A DNA stretch of 64,000 nucleotides from Streptomyces sp. P3 (GTDB taxonomy: Bacteria; Actinomycetota; Actinomycetes; Streptomycetales; Streptomycetaceae). Below, one piece after another: positions 1 through 7,893 of this stretch; within the stretch, counting starts at the first letter, position 1; each line of letters opens with the position of its first letter. The notes beneath the pieces were generated by a model. The model searched no databases, was not told the DNA's origin, and saw only the letters and a program-made list of their open reading frames with translations. The stretch is taken from NCBI RefSeq assembly GCF_003032475.1, contig NZ_CP028369.1, positions 6,634,001 through 6,698,000 on the forward strand, written 5' to 3'. The translations under genes were made by a program, and so were the position numbers.

Positions 1-927
1 GTCGCTGCCGTTGTACTTGAGTGGCGTGCGGTCGGCGCGGGCGAGCAGCCGGAAGAACGCGGCGCGAACCTTCGCGGGAGTGCCACCGAGGTGGTAGGTG
101 CTGTCCCGGCGGGCGACCAGACGGGTCCAGTCCCGGAACGCGGGCTCGACGCCCTCGGCCATGGCCTGGTACACGCCCCGGCCGAAGCGGTTCGGGTCCA
201 CCGAACTGTCGAGGACGACGCGGTCGCTGCGGGCCGGGAACATCTGGGTGAAGACGGCGCCGAGGTAGGTGCCGTAGGACACGCCCATGTACGAGATCCG
301 CTTCTCGCCCAGGACGGCGCGGATGACGTCCATGTCCCGTGCGGTGTTACGGGTGGTGAGATGCGGCAGCCGGGTGCGGTCCCGGGCGACGCACTTCGCG
401 GCGAAGCCGCGGGCGAAATCGGTGGTTTGGCGGAAGGACGCCGGCCGGTACACGCGCGGCCAGTCCATCTCGTTCGTGGTGAGGCCGCAGTTCAGGGGGC
501 TGCTGGCACCCGTACCTCGCGGATCGAAGCCGATGAGGTCGTACCGGTCCAGGACGCTCTTGGGCATGACCTCCTTGTACGCCGAGGGATTCCCCAGCCC
601 TCCGGCCCCCGGCCCTCCCGGGTTGGACAGCAGCACACCGCGCCGCTTGCCGGGCACGCTCGTGCGGAGCCGGGAGATCTCCATGCGCAGTGTGGGTCCG
701 GCGGGCCGTGTGTAGTCGAGAGGTACTTTGAGGGTTGCGCACCGTAGGTCGGCGGGGTACTCGCCCTTGGTGCCGCAGCGGTGCCAGGCGGGGCGCTGGT
801 CGTAGTAACGGTCGAGGGCGGGGGCGGGGGAGCGGTCGGCTCCGGCGGCTGTCGCCCGGGCGGTGGGAATGCACAGGCTGACGGTCAGTCCGGCCGCGAC
901 GAGGGCGGCCATGCGTGCGGTAGGCAT
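1..927 (-). CDS. Secreted TAP-like alpha/beta hydrolase (tripeptidyl aminopeptidase family), 3' end outside window
   Basis: Translated on the minus strand from ATG at 927, the frame stays open to base 1, giving 309 residues without a stop. A hydrophobic signal segment (about residues 5-27) is followed by the oxyanion-hole motif NPGGPG (102-107) and the nucleophile elbow GVSYG with Ser217. The Asp and His of the triad would lie beyond the window. This layout is that of the Streptomyces tripeptidyl aminopeptidase/SlpD-type exported peptidases (peptidase family S33), which remove N-terminal peptides from secreted proteins. The upstream Shine-Dalgarno is weak, so a nearby alternative start is possible. 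The substrate is not deducible. Confidence 0.85.
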   Translation of the reverse strand, partial: MPTARMAALVAAGLTVSLCIPTARATAAGADRSPAPALDRYYDQRPAWHRCGTKGEYPADLRCATLKVPLDYTRPAGPTLRMEISRLRTSVPGKRRGVLLSNPGGPGAGGLGNPSAYKEVMPKSVLDRYDLIGFDPRGTGASSPLNCGLTTNEMDWPRVYRPASFRQTTDFARGFAAKCVARDRTRLPHLTTRNTARDMDVIRAVLGEKRISYMGVSYGTYLGAVFTQMFPARSDRVVLDSSVDPNRFGRGVYQAMAEGVEPAFRDWTRLVARRDSTYHLGGTPAKVRAAFFRLLARADRTPLKYNGSD

Positions 928-1489
928 GACAAGGACTCTGCTGGCCCAGCCGACCGGCCCGCCTCGGCCGAACGGCCAGAAGACGAAGGCGATCGCCGGC
1001 GGGCCCTCGGCCGAATGACAGCTGGAGCACATACGGGCCGTCATCGCCGGTTGTCGGCCATGGGGTCTTGTCCTCGACCGCTCGGGTCCACGACGAGTCG
1101 GCCGCTCCCGCGACCACAGCACGTCTCACCTGTGTGCGGTGATGGTGCTGATCATGCGGGACTGGACCTCGTCCTGTCTGGGTCGTGCACCTGCCGAGAC
1201 GGCGATGGAGCGGGCCTTGTCGGTATGAGATGCGGTGCGCTGTCATGAGGGGGCAGAGTCCACGGCAGCCTCGTCTCCCAGGCGCTTTCTCCAGGCCGTC
1301 AGCCTCAAAGTGGACGCGACGCCATACCTCAGGCTGACAAGGCCGGGCTCGGGCATCAGCCCCAGGGAGTCGGTCATTCGGCTGATCCGCAGGGGCCGCT
1401 GCGAATCCGACGATGAAGGAGTTGCCGGCCGGGCACGGATCTGGACCTGCGCCCGGCGCTGTCCGTGCCTTCGATCGGAGCAAGACCTC
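928..1489. other. Intergenic region, no gene seen
   Basis: About 560 bases lie between the divergent hydrolase and the ABC ATPase gene. Open frames here lack ribosome-binding sites, recognisable motifs and Streptomyces codon bias, so I read it as non-coding. It must hold the promoters of both flanking genes, but I see no clear operator. Confidence 0.5.
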
Positions 1490-2260
1490 GTGACCATCCT
1501 GCCGTCCGTCTCCCGCACTCCCGCCGTGGCCGCCCGCGCCACCAAGCTCTCCAAGGTCTACGGAGAGGGTGACACCAAGGTGGTGGCGCTCGACCAGGTC
1601 AGTGTCGGCTTCGGACAGTCCCAGTTCACCGCGATCATGGGGCCCTCCGGCTCGGGCAAGTCCACGCTGATGCACTGCGTGGCCGGGCTGGACTCCTTCT
1701 CCTCCGGCTCGGTCCGCGTCGGTGACATCGAGTTGGGGTCCCTGACGGACAGGCAGCTCACCAAGCTCCGCAGGGACAGGATCGGCTTCATCTTCCAGGC
1801 GTTCAACCTGCTGCCGACCCTCACCGCGCTGGAGAACATCACGCTGCCCATCGACATCGCGGGCCGGACGCCGGACCAGGAGTGGCTGGACACCGTCATC
1901 CAGTTGGTCGGTCTGTCAGGCAGGCTCAGCCACCGCCCCGCCCAGCTCTCCGGCGGTCAGCAGCAGCGGGTCGCCGTCGCCCGGGCCCTCGCCTCCAAGC
2001 CCGAGATCGTCTTCGGCGACGAGCCGACCGGGAACCTGGACTCGCGTGCGGGTGCCGAGGTTCTCGCGTTCCTGCGTGACTCAGTACGGGAGTTGGGCCA
2101 GACCGTCGTCATGGTCACCCATGATCCGGTCGCCGCCTCCTACGCGGACCGGGTCGTCTTCCTCGCCGACGGACAGATCGTCGACGAGATGTACGACCCC
2201 ACCGCGGACGGGGTCCTCGACCTCATGAAGACCTTCGACACCAGGTTCCGTACGAGCTGA
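1490..2260 (+). CDS. ABC transporter ATP-binding protein, MacB/LolD type
   Basis: This 256-residue single ATPase domain carries Walker A GPSGSGKST (about residues 46-54), the Q-loop FQAFNLLPTL, the signature LSGGQQQRVAVARAL, Walker B with FGDEPTGNLD, and the H-loop VTHD. FxAFNLLP and GNLD are typical of the MacB/LolD/FtsE-like family that pairs with FtsX-domain permeases in export or lipoprotein release. I chose GTG 1490 because GGAG at 1477-1480 sits 9 bases upstream and the protein begins just before the domain; the longer frame from 1235 has no support. Its partner permease follows after about 115 bases but is interrupted by an amber codon, so the transporter may be dead or use another permease. 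Confidence 0.9.
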   Translation: MTILPSVSRTPAVAARATKLSKVYGEGDTKVVALDQVSVGFGQSQFTAIMGPSGSGKSTLMHCVAGLDSFSSGSVRVGDIELGSLTDRQLTKLRRDRIGFIFQAFNLLPTLTALENITLPIDIAGRTPDQEWLDTVIQLVGLSGRLSHRPAQLSGGQQQRVAVARALASKPEIVFGDEPTGNLDSRAGAEVLAFLRDSVRELGQTVVMVTHDPVAASYADRVVFLADGQIVDEMYDPTADGVLDLMKTFDTRFRTS

Positions 2261-2374
2261 GCGAAACCAGCCGACACACCCCCAAGTCGCCACCGCCCCG
2301 CGACCGTCGCTGTCGCGGACCGACGCCGGCCGGCCCACCCTGCTGCCGCCCTCACCCACCAGGACCACACCGTC

Positions 2375-4888
2375 ATGTTCCGCACAGCCCTGCGCAACGT
2401 CCTCGCGCACAAGGCCAGACTGCTGATGACCGTGCTCGCCGTCATGCTCGGCGTCGCGTTCGTCTCCGGCACCCTGATCTTCACGGACACCTACAAGAAC
2501 GCCTCCGACAGCCAGACGGCCAAGAGCTACGCCCACGTGGACGCCTAGGTCGACGAGAACACCGAATACTCCGGCGATTCTCCCGGCATCAGCCGGAAGA
2601 CGCTCGACGCGGTCGCCCGACTCGACAGCGTCGCCGACGCCGCCGGACGCGTCGACGGGAGCGCCTACGTCGCCGACAGGGACGGCGGGCTCATCGCCAA
2701 CGGCCTGTTCAACTCGTCCGCCAACTTCGCGCCGGGCAAGGACGGCAAGGACCCGCTCTACGTGTTCACCGACGGCAGCGGGCCCACCGGGCCCGGGCGG
2801 ATCGCGCTCGACAAGGACACCGCCGACAAGGGGGGCTACCACGTCGGCGACACCGTGCCCGTCGCTCTCACGGGTCCGGCGAAGGCGTACCAACTGTCCG
2901 GCATCTTCACGACCGAGAACGAGGACGTGGCCGCAGGCGGCAGCCTGGTGCTGTTCGACACGCCGTCCGCGCAGCGGCTCCTCCTCCAGCCGGGCTTCTT
3001 CGAGAAGGTCACCGTCACCGCTGCCCCCGGCGTCTCGAACACCGAACTCGTCGCCGCCGTCAGCAAGGTGCTCCCTCACTCCGCGAAGGCCAAGACCGGT
3101 CGGCAACTCGCCGCAACAGATGCCCAGTTGGTGGCGGGAGACGCGATGACTCTCAACGGGATCCTGTTCCCCTTCGTCGGCGTCGCGCTCTTCGTCAGTG
3201 TCTTCCTGATCGGCAACACCTTCACCATGCTGGCCGCCCAGCGCACCAGGGAACTCGCTCTGCTACGCGCGGTCGGCGCCTCCCGCGGGCAGGTCACCCG
3301 GTCCGTGCTGATCGAGGCGATGACGGTCGGCACCGTCGGCGCGGCCGCCGGGCTCGGTCTGGGCGCCGTTCTGGCCGCCGTAGCGAGTGCCACGGTCGAG
3401 TTCGACGGCGGTACCCCGGACGGCCCGTTGATCGTCACGTCGACGACCGTCCTGGTCGCGGCCGTCGTCGGGGTCCTGGTCACCATGGTGGCCGCCTGGC
3501 TGCCCGCCAGGCGTGCCGCGAAGATCCCGCCCGTCGCGGCCATCGGCAGCGCACACCTGCCCGCCACCACGAAATCCCTGGTCCTGCGGAACGTGCTCGG
3601 CGGCATCCTCACGCTGCTCGGCGCGGCGGCCGTCGTCGCGGGTACAGGGGCCGGCAGCTCCAGTGGTGGGGGGATCGTCGGGTTCGGGGCCTTCCTCGCG
3701 GTGACGGGTCTGCTCGTGCTGATCCCCCTGCTGTCCCGGCCGGTGATCGCGGTCGTACAGCCGCTGCTGCGGCGCGGCTTCGGCGTCTCCGGCACGCTCG
3801 CGGGCCGGAACGCGGTACGCAGCCCGCGCCGTACCGGCGCCACCGCCTCCGCGCTGGCCATCGGACTCACCCTGGTCAGCGCCCTGACCGTGCTCGGCGT
3901 CACCCTCGGTGAGTCCATGGACAAGATGACCACGGACATCGTCAAGGCCGACTACCTGGTCACGGCAGGCGGCGTGCGCCTGGACGCCTCGGCGGTCGCC
4001 GCCCTGCGCAAGGTCCCCGGTGTGAGGGCGGTGTCACAGGAGCAGCAAGGGTGGATGCGACTCGACGGCAGCCAGCAGGACGTCACCGCCGTCATCCCGG
4101 CGGACTTCGACAAGGCCCTTCACCTCCCGGTGGTCTCCGGCTCGCAGGACACGCTCGCGAAGGGGCAGGTCGCCGTCGAGGAGAACCTCGCGCGGTCGCA
4201 CGGCTGGAAGGTCGGGGACAGCCTGCCGGCGGAGCACGGGGACTCCGGCAAGAGCCGCAGGCTGACCGTCGGGGCCGTCTTCGCGTACAACGAGGTCGTC
4301 ATGCCGGTCGTCGTCTCCGCAGACGTGATCGAAGCGAACGCCACCGCGGCGTCCTTCTCGAAGATCTACGTCACCACGGACGGCACCACGAACGAGAAGG
4401 CACTCGCCGACGCCCTCCCCGGGCGCCCGGGGACCAAGATCGACGACCGGCAGGCCATCCGCACCGAGCTCGGCGGAGCCTTCGCCACCGTGCTGAACGT
4501 CCTGTACGCACTGCTCGCTATCTCCCTGGTCATCGCGATCCTGGGAGTGGTGAACACCCTCGCGATGTCGGTCTTCGAACGGCAGCGGGAGGTTGGCATG
4601 CTGCGAGCCGTCGGGCTCGACCGGCAGGGCGTGACCCGGATGATCCAGCTGGAGGCCGTGGTCATCTCCCTCTTCGGCGCCGTGATCGGGGTCGGCCTCG
4701 GTTCCTTCCTGGGCTGGGCCGTCTGCGAGATCACGAAGGCGGACATCCCCGGCTACGCGCTGGTGCTGCCATGGGGCCGGTTCGCCCTGTTCCTGCTGCT
4801 GGCGGCGCTGGTCGGTCTACTGGCCGCCCTGTGGCCCGCCCGCAGCGCGGCCCGGCTGAACCCGCTCACCGCCATCAAGACCGAGTAG
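2375..4888 (+). pseudogene. FtsX-like ABC permease interrupted by an in-frame TAG
   Basis: The frame from ATG 2375 encodes a typical FtsX-family permease of about 837 codons. It has an N-terminal membrane anchor (MFRTALRNVLAHKARLL then a hydrophobic stretch), a periplasmic region, and two FtsX membrane cores with motifs such as ALLRAVGASRGQV and GMLRAVGLDRQGV, ending in the family tail ARLNPLTAIKTE. Codon 58 (2546-2548) is TAG, and the same frame then continues for 780 codons without another stop. A GTG at 2762 could restart translation, but the product would lack the first membrane helix. CAG to TAG is the simplest change. A sequencing error or a recent nonsense mutation would both fit, since the rest is undamaged. 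Confidence 0.8.
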
Positions 4889-5053
4889 CCGGAGCAGGGT
4901 GCTGTGAGGCGATCAGGCACACCGTGCCTGCGGCCCCACGGCCGTGGAGCGAACAGGCACTCAGCGGCCGGCACACATGGCGGTCGAGTCCAGCCCGGCC
5001 TGGACTGCACGAACCGCACCGGAGCGAGTCCGAAAGATCCAGGTGAAAGGGAA

Positions 5054-5345
5054 CTGTGGTTCCTGGGCGGCGTGGACTTGGTGCTGGCCCTGCTTACCAC
5101 CACGGTCCAGGTCCTTTCTGCGCACGGAGCCACCGGCACGTGGTTCCCCCTCGCGCCGACCACTGTCACCGCCGAGCTCACGGGGCCCCGACAAGACGGT
5201 CACCTACGCCACGCTCGACGGCGAGAAGACGAGGACGGACCTGTACCTGAAGACCGGGGGCGCCACTACGGCCGTCCGGTCCGTCTGGGCCAGAACCCCC
5301 CGCACCAGATTCCTCGCCGTCGGCGACGACGCTTGCCGACTGTGA
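5054..5345 (+). pseudogene. Possible frameshifted remnant of a small membrane-anchored protein
   Basis: Within the 580-base gap between the permease and the TetR gene, one frame from about 5054 encodes a hydrophobic segment (WFLGGVDLVLALLTTTVQ) followed by FPLAPTTVTAEL. A second frame then gives TVTYATLDGEKTRTDLYLK and stops at 5343-5345. Joined near 5182-5190 they read like one small anchored protein with a single indel. I do not recognise a family, and the upstream frame has no convincing start. The rest of the gap (4889-5053 and 5346-5469) shows nothing else. Confidence 0.3.
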
Positions 5346-5469
5346 GAACACTTCCACCGGTGGCGACGGGGAACGTGACAGGTGCGAGCTCTCGGAGGCG
5401 AGGGCGGACAGTAAACGGCTAACGTCATTCGGTTTTCACGGAGAGCCCCAGACGCGGTACGGTCCGACC

Positions 5470-6063
5470 GTGACCACCGCACGCAGGCCGAGAGGGCCGT
5501 ACCGCAAGGGACTTGAGCGCCGGGCGCAGATCATGCGCGCCGCACTGGAGGTGTTCGCCGAGCATGGGGACCGGGGGTCGTCGCTGCGGGAGATCGCCGA
5601 CCGGGTCGGCATGTCGCAGGCCGGGGTGCTGCACTACTTCGACTCCCGCGAGGAGTTGCTGACAGCGGTCCTCGCCGAGCGCGACACCGCGGACGCGGCG
5701 GAGCACGCGAGCCCGGAGATCAGCCCGGGTGAAGCGATGGCCCGAACTGCGGAGCACAACACCCGTTCGCCGGGCCTGGTCAGCCTGTTCGTGAACCTGT
5801 CGGCCGATGCGACCGATCCGGAGCATCCTGCGCACGGCTTCTTCGCCGAGCGTTACGCCCGCCTGCGCGAGACCGTCGAGGACGGGCTGCGCCAGGGCCA
5901 GGCCGACGGGAGCGTACGCACCGACATCCCGGCAGAGCAGCTGGCGCAGCTTCTTATCTCCGTCTCCGACGGCCTGCAGCAGCAGTGGCTGCTGGAACAG
6001 GGCGTCGACATGGTGGCCGCGATCGACGCCTTCAACCGCCTGTGCCGGCCGCCGGGTGCGTGA
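5470..6063 (+). CDS. TetR/AcrR-family transcriptional regulator
   Basis: The 197-residue protein has an N-terminal TetR DNA-binding domain: RAQIMRAALEVFAEHG, then SLREIADRVGMSQAGVLHYF (about residues 37-56), which is the canonical helix-turn-helix followed by the F-x-S-R-E-E-L motif. The C-terminal half is a ligand-binding helical bundle of the TetR_C_6-like kind. It starts with GTG 5470. It lies tail-to-tail with the MFS exporter at 6098-7552, a common arrangement for a repressor and the pump it controls, but its operator is not obvious. The stop codon lies inside the shared 36-base palindrome. Confidence 0.9.
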   Translation: MTTARRPRGPYRKGLERRAQIMRAALEVFAEHGDRGSSLREIADRVGMSQAGVLHYFDSREELLTAVLAERDTADAAEHASPEISPGEAMARTAEHNTRSPGLVSLFVNLSADATDPEHPAHGFFAERYARLRETVEDGLRQGQADGSVRTDIPAEQLAQLLISVSDGLQQQWLLEQGVDMVAAIDAFNRLCRPPGA

Positions 6064-6089
6064 TGTCCGGCGCCGGACATCACGCACCC
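6054..6089. terminator. Bidirectional terminator palindrome between convergent tetR and MFS genes
   Basis: A perfect 36-base palindrome (two 18-base arms, GGGTGCGTGATGTCCGGC and its complement, no loop) spans the tetR stop codon and ends 8 bases before the MFS stop. Its position and strength fit a shared hairpin terminator. Confidence 0.75.
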
Positions 6090-6097
6090 GTTCGCGC

Positions 6098-7552
6098 TCA
6101 GGCAGCCTCCACGTCCGCGTCGGGCTTGAGGCGCGGGATCAGCAGGCCCGCAAGCGTGCCGAGGAACACCGTGCCCGCGGCGAAGTAGAAGGCGTTCTTG
6201 TAGCCCTGGTCCAGGTAGAACTGGGTGCCCTCGAGCACCTTGCCATCCTGGGCCAGGATCACGTACGTGAGCGTGGTGACCAGCGTGGTGACGACTCCGA
6301 TCGACATCCACTGAATGCCGCTGGCGATGGCCTGCTCCTCCGCTGAGACCGCCCGCATGATCAGGATCGGGATCACCGCGACGATCATGCCGAAGCCGAT
6401 CGCGAAGAGGTTGCCCCACCAGATGAGCTCGGCGTTGGTGTAGTGGTAGGCCGCCTGCGCCAGGTAGCCGACGGTGGAGATCAGGCCGCCGAGGATCAGC
6501 GGGAGGCGCGCGTCGACCTTCCGCAGCAGCACCCCTGTGCCGAAGCCGACCGCGAGGATCAGGACGCTCGCCGGCAGGCCGATCACCGCCGCGTGAGTGG
6601 CGGTCATGCCCAGGCCGTCCGAGATGGTCGGGATCGCTGGGTAGAGCACCAGCAGCGAGGCGATGATGCCGGTGCCGAACAGTGCGCCGCCGATGAGAGC
6701 GGTGGCCAGTATGACAGTCCACACCTTGCGACGGCCCAGCATGTCCAGGTGGACGAGTGGCTGGGCGATGCGCTTCTGGGAGACCACGAACAGGGCGATG
6801 GCGGCGAGGCCGCCGATGACGCAGCCGAGCGTGCCGGCGGAGGTCCAGCCCCACTCCGTCCCCTGGCCGATGCCGTAGGTGAGCGCGGTCAGTCCACCGC
6901 CGAGCAGCAGGCCGCCGATCCAGTCCATCCGGGCGGAGGGGTCGCGGTAGTGGGTCTTCGGCACGGCGAACAGGATCAGCAGCAGGCCGATGGCGGTGGC
7001 CGCGACGATGGACCACAGCACCCCGCGGAAACCGTAGTCGTCCAGGACCCAGCCGGTCAGGAACGGGCCGCCGATCGCGACGAAGGCGACGCCGCTGCCG
7101 ACAATGCTGCTGGCCGTGCCGGCCTGCTTCGGAGGGAGGACCTCGCGGATGGTGGCGTAGGTGAGGGCGCCGATCGGCCCGTAGAAGCCGGCGATGCTGC
7201 GGCCGATCAGCATCATGGCGTAGTTGCCCGCGGAGGCGGCGATGATGTCGCCGACCAGGCCGAGCAGGGTGATGGCGATCATCACCTGGCGCTTGCCGTA
7301 CAGGTCGGCGGCCTTGATCACGAACGGCGTCAGCAGGGTGGAGACCAGCGCCGTGGACAGGATGAACCAGGCGATGTGGGTGGTCTGGAAGTGGATGGCC
7401 ACGGACGCCTGCGCGTTGCCCGTCAGCATGCCGACGAGGGAGAGCAGCTGGGTGGGCCACAGCAGTGCGAGCGCGATGAGCGCGAAGCGCGCGCCGCGGA
7501 CCGGGTCGGTGGCTTCGGCCGCAGGCGCGGCGGGGGCGAGTGAGGATGTCAC
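6098..7552 (-). CDS. MFS transporter, 14-helix DHA2 drug-exporter type
   Basis: The protein has about 484 residues and many membrane helices. It carries the MFS loop 2-3 motif (ADLYGKRQVM), the motif-C-like segment IGGPFLTGWVLDDYGFRGV after helix 4, and the extended helix set of 14-TMS exporters of the EmrB/QacA group. I chose GTG 7552 (MTSSLAPAAPA) because GAGAGGG lies about 10 bases upstream; an ATG at 7636 in the same frame would add 28 residues without membrane character. Substrates of this group are usually drugs or small organics. The neighbouring TetR gene is the likely regulator, and the divergent GH78 gene could make the substrate a plant phenolic, but that is inference. Confidence 0.88.
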   Translation of the reverse strand: MTSSLAPAAPAAEATDPVRGARFALIALALLWPTQLLSLVGMLTGNAQASVAIHFQTTHIAWFILSTALVSTLLTPFVIKAADLYGKRQVMIAITLLGLVGDIIAASAGNYAMMLIGRSIAGFYGPIGALTYATIREVLPPKQAGTASSIVGSGVAFVAIGGPFLTGWVLDDYGFRGVLWSIVAATAIGLLLILFAVPKTHYRDPSARMDWIGGLLLGGGLTALTYGIGQGTEWGWTSAGTLGCVIGGLAAIALFVVSQKRIAQPLVHLDMLGRRKVWTVILATALIGGALFGTGIIASLLVLYPAIPTISDGLGMTATHAAVIGLPASVLILAVGFGTGVLLRKVDARLPLILGGLISTVGYLAQAAYHYTNAELIWWGNLFAIGFGMIVAVIPILIMRAVSAEEQAIASGIQWMSIGVVTTLVTTLTYVILAQDGKVLEGTQFYLDQGYKNAFYFAAGTVFLGTLAGLLIPRLKPDADVEAA

Positions 7553-7778
7553 GGCGGTGTGCCCTCTCGATGGATGGGCTCCGGTCGACGGAGCAACAGT
7601 AGGGCGTTGAACCCATTCAGTCGGCCGACGCCCCACCCCGGAATCCCGGAGGGGGCGGGATCGGGGGCGGTCATGGCGCGTTGCACTGGGTTAACGGAGC
7701 AGAAACCTAGCTCTGTTTGGGATTCGGCGCTAGGGTTGCCGCCAAGGAATCTCACCGGTGTGCCGAGAGCCACCACCG

Positions 7779-7799
7779 GGAATTGAATCGTTCCATTCC
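7779..7799. promoter_or_regulatory. Imperfect inverted repeat upstream of the rhamnosidase gene
   Basis: In the 341-base divergent gap (7553-7893), a 21-base imperfect inverted repeat has outer arms GGAAT and ATTCC and a core TTGAATCGTTCCA. Such CG-centred repeats are common LacI-family operators. A smaller repeat, TGAA-N4-TTCA, lies at 7608-7619 nearer the MFS gene. Neither is proven; both are candidate operators for the two divergent genes. Confidence 0.35.
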
Positions 7800-7893
7800 T
7801 CGGTCGTCATTAGTCGCCATCAGTCGCCATCGTGATCGCCCGCAACAGGCGTACGACGCCCGCGCACAGCCCCGACAGCAAGGAACAGACGCC

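Noticed and set aside
781..1248. Plus-strand frame upstream of the ABC ATPase (155 codons)
   Set aside because: Its start lies inside the hydrolase gene on the other strand, the composition is low in hydrophobics, and no family pattern is visible.
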